This document shows positions 1-15,000 of a stretch of 64,000 nt of DNA, one piece after another. The stretch is from Paralvinella palmiformis (lineage: Eukaryota > Annelida > Polychaeta > Terebellida > Alvinellidae). The notes beneath the pieces were generated by a model. It searched no databases. It had not been told where the DNA came from and saw nothing but the letters and a program-made list of their open reading frames with translations. The DNA is taken from contig JAODUP010000569.1 in assembly GCA_025642065.1 (NCBI GenBank), positions 186,001 through 250,000 on the forward strand, in the 5' to 3' direction. The position numbers and the translations under genes were made by a program. Each line of letters begins with the position of its first letter. The stretch's first letter is position 1.

Positions 1-95
1 CTGAAGGGTGTTTCGTCTTCACTTCATTTTGATTCCACCATTTAGCCTACCATGTGCACAAAAGTGGCTGTCAAATAGCAATGTTTCACCTCTCC
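1..95 (+). repeat. SINE family S3, 3' part
   Basis: The block 'TAGCCTACCATGTGCACAAA' at 46-65 recurs at about 3958-3977 and 53931-53946, with diverged versions at many other places on both strands. Only the 3' body is present here; the tRNA-like head lies outside the window or is lost. Confidence 0.6.
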
Positions 96-595
96 TGTCA
101 CAAGTTATGAGCTACAAACCATAATATTTAAGCTACAATACATAAATTATAAGCTCTATGTCATAAATTGTAAGCCATAAGCCATCACAGTCATGTTAAT
201 ATAAACTTGTTTAGTCTCCTTCACATAATTGTATCGTTTTCACAGCTATAAACCAGGTCTTAGTCATAAGATTGAATCCCATTTTTGTTTACAAGTCTGA
301 TATGTTCCATTTGTCAATAAAAAGGTCAAACCCAATCATCTCATTTCTCTAGGGGGCCGTTTCTTGACCATTTATGTTCCAGCTGAGAACAGTATCAAGG
401 CTCTCGCCCTCTTTATATATCATACATTGCTGACATTAGCTTATATCAGACACTGGTGTAATTCACTGAGTGTTTGCTAATGAGCTATGATGGTCTATAT
501 TGGTTAAGCACATTGAACTTTCTGCTAAAAGATGGATCTGCCCCTTATGACAAGAATCACACAAGTTTAATCCCACAAAAGGTCATAATACATTC

Positions 596-700
596 TGGCA
601 TGCAGTGACCACTCCCATGGTATTTCGGCTCTATCTTTCCATACTTATCTCCTGTAAATGGCGAGGAAGGAGATATGAACAGCCACTCAACAAAATTTCC
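596..700 (+). repeat. SINE family S1, 3' fragment
   Basis: The stretch with 'GCAGTGACCAC' and 'GGTATTTCGGCTC' followed by a TCTTTCC...CCTGT block matches the 3' halves of the full copies at 12857-13208 and 30591-30947. It is a 5'-truncated, diverged copy. Confidence 0.55.
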
Positions 701-954
701 TTATATGTCATTAGTTTTTTGCACTAGACTACTAACATATAAGGAAATTTTGCAATCCATGATGAAATGTTGTGGACTTCACAATCATGAGTTTTTCCAT
801 CAGTATTTCTCAAGATGGCATCACATGCAATAGATTCATACTTTAATCCTAATATGTATAGAAACAGAAACTAAATATCCCAAGCTGTCTCTGTATACAA
901 ATTACAATCCATGAAAACATGGATTCTTGCAAATATATTTCAATGTATTAATAT

Positions 955-1440
955 TAATAATAATAATAATAATGTTGCTTTAATAAAATCCCTTTACTAG
1001 CAGGAGCCATTCAAAGGCACCGTACAGTAATACCCGGTAAGACGTATGTTAAAAAACAATAAGAAATTTGAGTGATCAACATTATTTATCGGTGAAAGCA
1101 GCCTTGAATGGGTGAGTTTTTCAATAGTATCTGACTGGATAACCTGACTTTTGGGGTTGACTTTCTAATAATCACCAGTTCACACAAATATTCAGGTGCC
1201 ATGCCATTGATAGATTTATAAGTTGTTAGTAAAATCTGTAAATGGATACACGTTCTATGAAGATATGCCACATAATAGCACATTATAACAGTGTCTACAA
1301 GATGTAACAAAGGCATGGACCACAACGAGAATGTTTTTAGACGGTGGATGTTCTTAAGATGAACATCAGACAAAATACTCTGACTAAGGCCTTCTCTGAA
1401 AGCATTGTTCCAAATAAGATTGAAACCATTCAAGTTATTT
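955..1440 (-). mobile_element. CR1/L2-like LINE 3' fragment (family L-A)
   Basis: Read on the minus strand, the end of a non-LTR retrotransposon polyprotein is visible (YKSINGMAPEYLCELV, then I-I-R-K-S). It is followed by a 3' UTR with 'GAATGGCTCCTGCTAGTAAA' and a tail of TTA repeats. Part of the terminal peptide seen in other copies is deleted, so this is a dead fragment. Sister copies lie at 44160, 50528, 55775 (minus) and 61300 (plus). Confidence 0.65.
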
Positions 1441-1963
1441 CCTTATAAACTGAACTTGTCATTCAACCCAGAAAAAAAAATTATGGTCAACTTTATAAAA
1501 TCCATGTCCGGAAGAACAATTAATACTGACTTACCTTGATCAGTTGACATCATAACGTACTTTTTCACTTGAACCAAGGGTGTTTCAGTGCTGTAACCAC
1601 TTTATATGCAAACTGTAGTGATTCATTAAGGTTATTATTGAATGAAGTTTTTATATTAATAATTATACATGCCAGCTTTCATGGATCTTGAGAAAACACC
1701 CAGGGTTAATTATTTAAAAAAATGTTGACCTAGTTTTTGTATTTGGCCTAATCTAATGACCAGCAACAGTGTGTTAATCACTGAAATGCTGATTGATCAA
1801 ATTTGTTAACTCTGACTTATTAGTCCAGTCTATCCATTTAATCTGGATCGAGTGTCATTATTTTTTCTATTTTTTTTTCTTCTTTTTATTAAAGATTATT
1901 GACCCTTTACCTTAATTTTATAATGTGGCTAAATCATTCTAGTTATTAGTTTTATACTTTCAG

Positions 1964-4900
1964 TGTCTGGTAGCTTTGAGTTTTGTGTTTGGCGTTATTG
2001 CTTACCGTATGACGGTACGTGCTGCCCTCTATCTGTCAGAGAATCCCATGATATACAACAATGCTGGAATCGTCACCTCAGCCACAGCAGCGTGTCTTAA
2101 TCTACTGGTCATCCTTATACTTAACTATGTGAGTAAGTCAATTGTTGATAAATGTTCTTAGAAGAATTAACTTTTTCAGTTTGCAGCAGTCTGTGGGGGT
2201 AGGCTGTCTTATAAAGTATGTATTGATGTCAATTGCATGCCATAAGACCTGAATTTAACTGATGTACCATGAATAATGCGAGCAAGCAATGACAGAAAGT
2301 GAAAAGCTTCCCACTTCATTTCTCCAATCTTGTGCAGAATTTCTCAAACATAACAAGTTTCTCTATTTAGCGACCACCCACTGGACTAACCGCAAATAAT
2401 CTATTTATATAGGTCAGTGAAGTAGAGAAATTTAGGAACATGTTATGCTAGGATCTGATAACGTTAAAAGGGCAGCAATATCCGTGTTTAAAGATGATGG
2501 TTACATAAAACCTAGCAGTATTACTTGTGGTTATGAGAGATAATGCTAAAGTCCTCAACTTAGTTTTCCAATTATTTTTTGCAGTCGTACTCAGCCAGAA
2601 ATCTTAATTATGGCTAATCTTGAAAAACCTTTAAAATAGAGATCTGATCAATTACGTGGTCTGTTCAATTTTTAATCTAGTCCATTATCAGGTCACTTTG
2701 TGCTGATCATCAAATCAGATGTTTACAAACTCACCAGTGTATTGTAATTACTGTAACTGATAGTAAAATACAGGTAAATCATAGATGGTGAAAGAAGTTG
2801 ATCAATTGATGATGTTTTATTATAATTTTAATGTTTGTGCATGTGCCTGTGCATGAATGGGTGTATGTGTTTATTATGTCATATTGTATCATATTTACTT
2901 TGGACTTACAGTTATATGGTAAAGCAGCAGTCTGCTTGACTGACATGGAGTGTCACAGAACGCAGTCAAACTACGACTATGCCCTGAACTTCAAGATCTA
3001 CATACTGAAGTTCGTCAACTTCTACTCATCTCTGATCTACATCGCCTTCTTCAAAAGCAGATTTACTGGCTACCCTGGGGATTATAACACATTGTTTGGA
3101 GCTAGACAGGAGGAGGTAATATATGGCTACTCATAACCGTTTGTAGAATGTCGCATTACTTTTTTTTAATTTCTAAGTAATCATAAATTATAACTTCATT
3201 ACTTCAGTAATGAGGATTTTGCTAGAAATCATAAAATTTGTTAATATGCAACTTTTCTAATTTATCCGGATTTCTTTTATTTTGATGCTGGACTTATTAT
3301 TTTGGTAAAGAATGTCATCAGGATAAGATGACAATTTCAATATTTGCATAAAAGAGTACCAAGGGTGCCTGTACAAGTATCGCATTGCCTTCCAGAGTTG
3401 ACGTCAAACTTTTATACGTAGATACTGCAACATCTGATCAATTACATTTGCCGTTTATGAACAAAACTTTACACATTGTTTGGGACAGCTGTTAACCGGT
3501 GTAATGCACAATTTGAAAACAAATTCATGGCTAATTTAATCTTTTCACTGTAACAGTTGTAATATTTATAACATATAATCATGCACCTACCTGGTATAGC
3601 AGAAAATGAAATATAGCAAACTACATATTTATTTACAATACCTATCATCCACTCAAAAACTGGGAATGTGTTTTTGTTGCAATTGCACATATAGGTGTTG
3701 ATAAATCATTCTTTATCATGTCATAAAAAATTGTATTTCCATTGTAGTGATGGATTCTTAAATCTTAAATAAAATCATTTTAATGAGTTAAATCATATGT
3801 TAGTCAATGAGCCAAGATTGTCTTTAATGATCTGGTGTGCTCCGATAGCCCAGTGGTTAGAGTAATAATGCAAACCACCAGATCACAATTTGAATCTGAC
3901 TAGAGTGTCTTTGTAGGGTGTTTTGCTAGAGAGTTGTCTCTCAGTTCGGCCCATTTAGCCTACCATGTGCACAAAACTGGCCATAAAACATCAATCAATC
4001 TCAGCCATCTGCCCAAATAGTGTGAATCAGAGGCGAGGTTATATAAACCACTCACTCACTCAATCTTCAGTGATGTTGTTATATATCTAGCTTGGTCCTC
4101 ATGGCTTAGTAGTAAGGTACTGGACCGGATTCTCAGAGATCATCAGTTTGAATCCACCATACAATAATTACCGTTCTGTCTGTTCCTCCAACATTTTGGT
4201 CATTAATGACAACATCAAGTTGGTTGGCGTTGGATTATAATGTGTCCTAATTGACCTAATATACCTGACAGATAGAAGTGGTATCATCCTGAGGGGGGTG
4301 GACTAATCATTATGACAGACTGTAGAGGTTCATATTAGTGTGACTACCACTACCATGTGGCCAGCTCCTGACTACTACACCCCCCCCCCCCCTGCATCCA
4401 TGCGTCCCTCCAGCAATGCCACAGGTGACTACTGCTGCCTACTTTGTGTAAGGGGTTCTCTACTCTATTCCCTACTGAAAAGGCCGAGTACTTGAATTTA
4501 ATTCTACTATAGTCTGCATTCTTCTTTTGCTTGTATTTTGTGCACTGAGGCATTGTTATATCTGAAGATGTTAAAGACAGCATTGGTAAAAATAGCATTT
4601 TTATTTTCCTTTGTAACCTGTCAATCATGGGTGTACAGTCATTTACACATTACACTGGTTTGTCTGCCTCTTTGTATTTGTAGCATACCAAACTTTATCT
4701 CTTCATCATTAACTAACAATTGTTATTTTTGTCAATCACTAGATTTTATTATTTTCTAATATTAGCAAACATTGTCATCAGTCTGGATTTATATTTTATT
4801 ATGTTATGGCTTTACAACAGTTTTGAGATGGTTAGAACTCTAGTCAAGACTTGATATTTTCACTACAAATAAACGTTTAATGTGTTTCATCCATAAATTA

Positions 4901-4988
4901 TTTCTGCTAAAGCCTGCAAATATAATTCAAAGCTATAGATAAATTTAGTATCAACAGTTTTCACATGCAGCACCAACTTATAACCCTT

Positions 4989-5066
<78 letters not shown>

Positions 5067-6960
5067 GGATATAGAGCTCACTAGATTTTGGGGTAATAGT
5101 CTAATTCAACTGTTAATTACAGAATATCAACAATATGCTCACAATACTGGTAGCTCTTATTTCTGAGGTTTTTATCACTTTGTGCCGAGTTTCTAAAAAC
5201 AAATCAAGCAATTAAACTTGGACAGAACAGTCTACACAATTTAATGCTAATTATTTATTTATTCCTTATATTTATTGTGCATCCCCTGCACAAATGCATT
5301 TGTAGGGTTTCCACATACATTATGCTAATTGCATGTGATGGCGCACTAGACTAGTCACTAGTCTACCCAAATAATTTCTTCTGGGGCTTTTGCCTAAATG
5401 TTGGCCACAAGAAAAAGATTCCTGGCCAGGTCGTCAATATCACCAAGAATCTATTTACTGGATCAACATAGAGTGTGGATCATTAAAACAACAAACACAT
5501 AATTGTTGTCTTTATTACACAAATTTCATGAATCTGCCATTCTCCATCTAATGCTGTGCAGTTTTGCTTGAACTCTTAAGTAAAACAAATTTCTGGCTAG
5601 TATATTTTTTGTTAGGTTAGTAACAATATTTTGGGCTATTCGAGCTTAAATTCTAGTAACAAATTTGTTTGGGTACTGGATCTTAAATTTTTACTTGCCC
5701 AATGCCTACTAAGGTGATTAAATAATTTTTCTGGTCCAGCAGACAAGCAACTATCATCTACGATATTGCATAATTGTTACTTGGTTAGCTGTATTAAAAT
5801 AAAGATTTAGCTGGATTCTTTTGTTTGTTTGGTAGTCATGAATTGCTTTTTGAAACATTTGGCAACATAAGCTAATTTATTCAGATACAATATGTGCATC
5901 TGTGTGCTCCAAATTTCTTGAAAATCAGGGTGCTCTTCTATAAGGACATACACAGTAGTAAAAATGGTTAAATAGATGTGCTGGTATAAATATATAAAGT
6001 TTTGTTGTTGTTGTTGTACTGTAGTGTTACATTTGTTTCAGTGCCAGGGAGGATGTCTGATGGAGTTGTGTCTTCAGCTTGCGATTACGTTTGTAGGAAA
6101 GCAACTGATTCAGAATAACTTAGTGGAAATATTCTTACCGTAAGTAACCTGTACACTGTTATTGTTTACAGGGATCACTCTGATTTAGCAACACAGTGTG
6201 CTATTCAGGCACATTAATTTGACAAAATTGTGCCCCTTCCAATTTTTTGTGCCGGACACTTCAGTTTGGCAAAAGTATGTTTGACTGTCATTTGATGGCC
6301 AATGTTGCTTGTTCATGATGTATCATTATAGTGACTGCCCTGGTGAAAAGATCATGTACTATTCATGAATCATACAAGAATAGTTCATGCACAGGATGCA
6401 TAAACAACACATGAATGGTTATTGAACATGAAATGGTCATATTCATGATAGGTTCATGAAGATTTCAAGGCACACAGTTTGTGAATAGTTCCTGAACAGT
6501 TCAATGCACAGAGTCTATGAACAGTTCTTGAACATTAAACATGTTCAGGAACAGTTCAAGGCATATAGTTCTGGACAGTTCATGAACTGTTCTATGCACA
6601 GGGTTCATGAAGAGTTCCTAAATGATTCTCGAACATGAAATGGTCCTATTCATGAAAAGTTCAGGAACATTTCAAGGCACAGAGTTTGCGAATAATTCAT
6701 GAACTGTTCAATGCACACAGTTCATAAGCAGCTCTTGAATGAGTCTTGAACCTATTCAGATGTATGAAATATTCTTTAACCATTCATGAACTTCTATAGT
6801 GAACTGTTCGTGAACTATGGTTCATGAACCAGTCATGTGAACATTTCATGAATAGTTCAAGAATAGTTTGTGAATGTTCATGAACAGTTCATCATGCTCT
6901 GATTGGTGAAACAGTGCAGAAACAAGCCAATCATTAAATATTAATATTTTCTAGTAGATT

Positions 6961-6991
<31 letters not shown>

Positions 6992-9046
6992 GTGGTCACA
7001 ATAATGCTTTATAATACATATTAGAAATCTAATACAGTTCATGATAATCTTATTAATCAATACTTTTCTATCGGTATGTAATGTTTATACACACATACAC
7101 AGACAGAGCTTAGTCAAGGACTAAACAACAGACATCCAGTCAATTACAATACTTATAATTGTTTTCTATTTTTTTCTATCAGTCAAATTAAACAATGGTT
7201 AATCAACTGTCGTAAGGATCCAGACAAAGATGACAACAAAAAGAAATTAAAACCATGGGAGAAAGACTATCTTCTGGATACTCTTGGACCTAGAGGGCTT
7301 TATGAGGAATATCTCGAAATGTGTATGCAACATTTGGAAACATAATTCCATTTCTGTTAGATGTTTATAACTGATAACATTATATTTGTACGTTATGTAA
7401 TTTTCATTTATAATTTCAAAAATTAAATATGTTAATTTACCATTCACCTGTGTAATTTCAGTTTCTAATGACTTTGAGCAGCTCTTATTAGTTATGGTAT
7501 TTTATTAAATCAACATTATTATTATTATTATTATTATTATTAGATGATGGGTTCTATATTTAGATGGATATATCTAGTAGACAGACTACATTGTCTTGTG
7601 GTAGCTGGTGAGGTGTGTCTAAAGTCATAAAGTCAAGTATAGTTAAGGATTGTGTATCAATCTGTTTGTTGGGTCTAGTATTTACCCTTAACTAGGCCAT
7701 TATAGACATTATACAGAATAATAATATAGAAACCTTGGCCCACTTGTTATCTACTTAAATAGCCATGTTTCCATTGATACACTTCAGACAACATTCAGTA
7801 TACTGGTAACTGAGGAAAAAAGAGAATGGACATCAGATTCCTTGGTTATAGTCATAGTGGATCAGAGGGTTATGATTCAAATCCTAGCATTGGCATTATA
7901 TTAAGGGAATATTTCATCAAGCCAAGCAACTGGACAGATTTTCTCTCCTAAATATGTGGTCTATACAAATTCTAGATTTATTCAGAATTAGTCACTCTGT
8001 GGAAAAGTGTTGAATTACAGACTATATGTCTCTTGCTCACTGAGATATCCAGATGCAGAAAAAATACCAGTCCAATTATTAAATTTGTCTTAATTACTGT
8101 ACCAGTACTCCAATATTTCCTAAAAGACTTAGATTTTTTTAAATAAATATCTGTGTAGTTGGGCTTTTTAATCTAATCATGTTAGTGAAGCCAGTAAGAA
8201 ACCGTGTAACTACAGAATTCCCACTTTGAATTTTACAAAATCAGGAAATGCATTTAGAACAACCAAGTCTGTGAATAAATATTATGCCAGTAGAAGAAAA
8301 CTTCAATTGTAGAAGAAAAAGAGTACCAGTACATAGTCTTGATATCCCAAATTGTTAGTTAAGATTGAAATAAAAGTGGGAGGATCAGAAGCTAGAAGCG
8401 GTGAGAAGGAGGCTGTCAATAATTGATAATACATTGAATAGATGTTATATGTTTTTTTGCACATATCTTAATTTATTACCTTTAAATCTTGAATACTTTG
8501 TCTTGGAAAATAGTAATTTTGTCCTAGAAATGTTCTGGAAAATAATATTTCTTTGGCTGTGGGAACCATGAACTACCTTTTAGAAATATTATTTATATTT
8601 AATAAAAATAATGCTTTGCTACACTTGTGATACTGGGGCTATTTTATTAAACTCCATTTTTAATAATCACAGATATCTGTAATTGCAGTTTATTTTTAAA
8701 AATTCTTTATTATCAATGTTAAAACATACTTATTGTTTATCCTCTATGATTTAAATACATTTTCTTGTGAAGTACCTTGAAAGAGTTGATCTGGTTGGTG
8801 CCTCATGCAAATATACATGTTATCACTGTCTGAGTAATATCACTTCACTTTAAATGATAGAGGAACAATTTCATACGTAGCTACCTGTATAATCTTTCCA
8901 TTTTAAAGCATACGTTGTGTCATTAATTAATAAACTGCCCACTGTTAGAATAGCCACCATCTAGATGATGATGATGATGATGATGATGCTGGTAATAACA
9001 TATTTTAATAAATCACCATTACTAAACAATATTAGATATGTCTGTG

Positions 9047-9081
<35 letters not shown>

Positions 9082-12000
9082 CATTCCAATTTCTATCAGA
9101 TCTATGTAATTGTTTTTTAAGTATTCCTTTATTGTTATTTACAGTGATACAGTTTGGTTTTGTGACTTTGTTTGTTGCTGCCTTCCCTCTGGCTCCACTC
9201 TGTGCCTTATTAAACAATATCATTGAGATCCGTTCTGATGCTGGCAAACTAACCAAGGTTTATAGGAGACCAGTTGCTATTACTGCAAAGAACATTGGTA
9301 AGGTGGGATGATCTGTGTCTGTTTATCCAATATTAGAAGGGTTTTACTTCATTATGTCTATCAAGTATCAATCGTTCACTTTCAAAGTTTTCACCTGTTG
9401 GATGACTATCTGAAATAAATAATTGTGTTTATATTAATCATATCGAACTAAAAGTAATTTTATTATTGATGTTATTACTTGATAATTCAAATAATAACTT
9501 AAGGTTAAAACAAACATCCCTGGGGTGTATATATATATATGTATGTGTATCATGTGTCACATATTTTAGCATCCTGACTGTAGTATAATAGGTTTATCCA
9601 GGCGTTTTTTCTTAACAGGTGTCTGGTACAGTATTATGTATGGTATCGCCAAGATTGCTATAGTCAGTAACGTAAGTATTGAGATGTTCTTTAATTCCTA
9701 TAAATATCAGGGTTCTGACTTCCTACTGTTTTGTTTAAGTATTTAATCATTATTTTCCTACTGGCTATTAAAGGTATGCAGCTTCCATGGGAATAAAAAT
9801 AAATTCAATAATTTCAGCATAATGCTTGTAGCAGACCAAACAGTACTTAACAACTTGGTAACAAGACTGTTGTGACTAAATTTGCTGAAATGTGTTGGGT
9901 TGTTTGATAATTCAAATGAGCATACAATTCTAAGAAAAGTATTAATTCATTAACCACAATCACTGTTCTGTGACACGTCTAATCAGTATATACTTGAAAA
10001 TGTGCTTAATCTCTTAATCTCTGATTTGCCCCAATGTCCTACATAGGTATGTTGTACATGGTAGACCATCATAGTGCACACATATTTTTCATTAAGCAGC
10101 TGCTCTAACATGGCAGATCATGATGTTTAGTTTTTTTATTAACTATCTTCTCTAACTTACTTTTGACGTATTAACAGGCTTCTGGTTAGAAATGAAGCCA
10201 TGAGTATCCAACTCAGATTTATTAAACAAAACTGGAGATCTCCCCTTTACATGAGGTCCTTTGTGTCTACCATTGCATTTTGAAGGAGTGGTTGTTTATG
10301 AAATAGAATTAAATAGATGATGTGGTATGAAATTATATCTGGTGTGGATCAAGGTTGAAATCCTGCATTTTTAACAATGTTCTCTGTAATTTATATTAAA
10401 GTTTTACTGCACAGAATATTTAAGTGGCTCCTTAAGAAATAATGATTTTTAAACCTACACGGTTAGCCACAGACATTTAGTACCAAGGTTCAAATTTTGA
10501 TCTAGCTAAGTTTTACTCATTTTTAAAAAGCGTGTCTTAGATGGCATTCTCAGCTGATATTTGTTCATGTAATGGGACACAGTTTCTTCTATAAGTCTGT
10601 CTTTGTGGATTTCCTGCAATTATGACAAGTCCGACACTAAAATAGGTATCAATGGCATGGAATGAGAGGCTAACATGGTACCCATACCACAGTTCTTTGT
10701 TATGTCTTGAAGTGCCCTGATTTGGTATTTGTAATTGGCCAGAGAGTATGAAATAACACGTTTTTAACGTAGTCCTAAATTAGTAAGAAAAAAATGGATG
10801 CAGTCAATACAAATTAGCATTCCTATTATATGGGCTGAATCTCAATTATGGAAACCACAGGAAACTAAGATTAAGATAGTGATTGTGTACACCCTGGTTT
10901 GTTGTACAATACTCAGAAACCCATTTCTTTCCATATGGATACATGCACAAACATCAAGATATCTGCTGTTTTCATAATCTAAATGTTTCTACTAACTACA
11001 AACCTAAAAGAGGTTAATTTAAACACTGATAGGTCACCAAGATTTACACAGGAATCATTAAAATGTGGCTTGTTAGCAGACATAAACAGCCAATAATCAT
11101 TTACAGATAAAATATTATCCATATGTTTGTCTACACCATCTCACACCTTCTGAAGTGTTCAATGGGATCTCCACAACAGTGTAGCTGAAGAAAATCTGGA
11201 AATAAATTGGGTATCTTATTAAAAACAAAAACAAAAACTATTATGGATCCATTAGTAAAGTTTCATTGGTTTAGCATTACCATTTTGGGTAAGTAATATA
11301 TATCGTTCAAGACTTTTAACAATATTGATATTTTATTGTATAGAACTATTCACTGACTTGTTAGTAATGGGGCATTATTAAATAATAATAAAAATAGTTA
11401 GTAGTAGTAATATTGGTTCATTGTCTTTGCAATGATACATTTAATTTCTAACTTTCAACATCTTTTAACTGTCCAAACATGGTTTTGGCCATTCATTTCA
11501 CTGGCTCATTGACTGACTGTGTGATGCATTGGCTTACACATTTCAAATAAGCCTCTATAACCGGCAAAGTTTTACCTTCACTAACCCTGTGGCAATGGCT
11601 CATGTTTTGTATTTGTTTTATTTCACAGGCTTTTATTATTGCTTTCACATCGAGCTTCGTCCAGAGATTAGTCTACCAGTATGCATACAGTCTGGATCAC
11701 AGTTACCATGGATACACAAACAACAGCTTAGCCTACTTCAATGTGTCCGATTTTGAGCCAGGAAGTAAATACATTGATAATGAGGGCAGGTTCAATCATG
11801 TTGAATATTGTCGGTAAGCTAATATAGTATGATCTCGTTTTGTTTATATAAGGATGTGCCAACAGTACAGCAAATAGAGCACTTTACCACAAATGTCCAA
11901 GTCGAGACTTTAATCTGAATGATACCCATCTCTGTGGGAAGTTTACTTATGGAGTCACCATTTGGACATTTATATCATGACTGTGACCAGTGATAAGACT

Positions 12001-15000
12001 ACAGAAAGCTCTTAATCATTCACTTTGTTTATGTATGATCCATGATGGCTCCTGATTACTTCATATCACATTTTGATAATATGTTCTGTGGTGAGGTTGT
12101 GTTGTTGTGCCAATTATTAATAAATCTTTAATTAATTAAATCAGTTCTCTATCCTATGAAGTTTTACATCATGTACATCAAAATTTTCTTTACTTGTCTA
12201 TTCTATATACAACATAGTGTGGCTGACAGTGACTAAAACATTTAAAAGAAACCCCAAAATAAATTAATTCCAACTTATTCTATTTTTCTTGTAAGAATTC
12301 ACAAGTACATCTACGTAATTAAGCAACTTATTATCAAATATTTTCATTGACTGACTATATGTAGTTATTTACAATTTTTATTGTCTAACTGATACACTGA
12401 CTAATACACATCTGCTGACATTATACAGTAATGGTATTTCCATTTTAAATCCTCGATTATGATTGTTTTTTCTTTAAAATGTTTTCACACCATGATATAA
12501 TTTATATTTCTGGGTTGTTACTCTATCAACTTTACATGATTTGTTTTGATTTGGTTTTGGTTTGTTCCCTGGTTTAAGATCAATAAATGGGGATAACATA
12601 TTATTAATAATATTAATAATAATTGTTGAGGTTGAAATATAGCATTCATACAGGTAACTCGGAGACTGTTGACAGTATCTCTTTTATTGGGACTGTTAGT
12701 GAGAATTGACTGTCACAAACAGAATAGATAAATGATAATTATTAAGAAATAATATTGTGCAATAAATATACACATATTCATAAAAATTTAGACAATGGAC
12801 TATACTGTATACATTGACCTCATGGTGTTCACTCAAGTGACAACTTCATACAGCGTGAGCTCCGGTGGCCTAACGGTTAATCACCCGGCACTTGGTGTCA
12901 ATGGTCACAGGTACGAACCCAGCAAGAGGTCGAAACTTTTCCAGAGATTAATTTCTCAGCTCACAACATCATGGGTGGCTGACCACGTTAAATGGCGCTG
13001 TCGTCTCCACTGGAATATTTAAAGAGTGACATTAAAAACCACATGAAGACGTAAAACACTCCAGCAGTGACCACCCTCAGGGTATTTCGGCTCCATCTTT
13101 CCGTACTGCTCCCCTGTGAGTGGTGGGGGAGGACGTTTCTCAACCACTGCAACATAAAGGCTGTGCCGAATAAGCAACAGCCTGGGATTCTCCCCGAACA
13201 ACAAAACATTATCCACTTTAACGTATAATTACATTCCCTACAGGCACAATAAAAGGGCAGTTAGAACCAACAAAAGACTAAACAAAACAAACCATAATAT
13301 TAGCCTCCTAAACAACAATTGAATTTGCTGGTAAATTTCAACCATCAACATTTCCACTCAAATACACCTTCTGCCTCAATTCTATTCGTCACACTGACTG
13401 ACCACAACTTGAAACTATAAAAGTGAGAACGGCCATTACAATAATAATAATAATGGCGGAAATGGCAGTAATTTTACATTGCTTAACTACCTCAAATGAG
13501 GGAGACGCATATGGTCTGTAATATACTGCTTCATCACGTGGACTAATTCTAATTAAATTTAGAATTTACAATAGATGTCATGTTCGATGGAGAAAACCTT
13601 ACCAGTTGCCTGGTTGAATTAAAACTAGCTTAGTGCCACAGCCATGATTCGAACCTCCGACCTCCTGTACAGCATGACCATAAGTAACAAGTCCCATGCT
13701 CTTACCCACTAGGCCATAGAAGCATATATAAAACCCTAAATGTATTTATACATTGTAGTCTGTATGTAGTTAAACTAACCATAACATTCTCCTCATTCAT
13801 GTATGGTAGAGATGAGGCCAAAATATGCTGATGGTGAACTACAGTAGTGATTTACATGCTGAGAGTATATTTAAAGGTCATGACATGTATCAAACATTTC
13901 TACCTTGTATCAAAATTAGACATTATTTCCTATAGACCTAATGAAATACTAATCAATAAAATTTATAAATTAATTGATGAATCACTAAATTAATGGCTGA
14001 AGTAGACCAATTCTAAACAAACTGCTGAAGTCTGCCGAGTCTGTCATGGAAATGCCACAGTAAGAGCATGTCATCAGATATGGAACACAACTGCTAATAA
14101 CAACACTGAAGTTCACCTGACTCGACAGACTTTTCATTCTACAATTATGAGTTATAACAGTGATAGACCTTCCATAGTAAGACATTTTGAGCAATCGTAT
14201 GAATTTGAAGTACGCCTCAGTATCCTACTTTATTAGTTTGATCCACCTCACATATGGTGAAAACAATTGAATAAATAATAGGTTTTTAGATGATTTTAAT
14301 AAGAATGAGATTGCATTTACATATGTGAATGAATGATTATACACTTGAATATATATCCATCCTCAGTGTTAGAGCAAAGAGTGGTTACTTTACATATACA
14401 ATGGGCAAAAACTGTATGCATCTTGATCTAGCTTTAAATTCTACTGATGACAGTATACAACTCTGGCCAGCCATAAAATTTGGAAGTTGCAGACTCAAAA
14501 CAGACATGTTCAAATATTCATAAGAATTATTTAGATTTTAATTTAGAATTGTATACGTGATAGAGTAATATGAAAATATACAAATGATTATTTTAGATCA
14601 AATTCTGTCAAACATTTAAAGTCGGCTGTGTAACTCTTAGTGTTGATTTGGAACTACTCACATTTTGTAGCCTGAGACGTTTTTGGTGATAGTGTGAATT
14701 AAGTTGGCTCAGTTAGTCTTAATAGAACACCTAATGTTTTGTTCTTATTGATTTTCATAAATTTTGCAGTTTGTTTAGTTGGAATTGCTACAATTAACAG
14801 CGACACACTGCTTACCGGTAACTATGACAGAAACGTTAATAATACATGATAACAAATCTCTGATAGTGCAAGCTTTAATGAAAGAAAATTAATCTAGTGT
14901 ACTCAGTGCTCCACAACAGAATTAATCTAGTCTCCGTGTATGACATATGCAGGATTTCAACCCGGTGCTATCCAGTACTAAACAAAAGTACATATTAAAA

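Larger units (their letters stand above)
1..1963. other. Upstream intron of the anoctamin gene, with repeat fragments
   Basis: No coding exon was found before the acceptor at 1962-1963. The stretch holds a partial SINE (1-95), a 3' fragment of a second SINE family (596-700) and a LINE 3' fragment on the minus strand (955-1440). The remainder is AT-rich sequence in which I see nothing. It is taken as intron because the first visible exon opens in frame in the middle of a transmembrane domain. Confidence 0.6.

Noticed and set aside
4085..4335. Possible further SINE with a tRNA-like head (TTTGAATCCACC at 4148-4159)
   Set aside because: The B-box-like motif is present, but no second copy of the body was found in the window, so family status cannot be supported.
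9145..9256. Minus-strand 74-codon frame over 9032-9256
   Set aside because: It is antisense to anoctamin exon 9145-9297 and to a TA tract.
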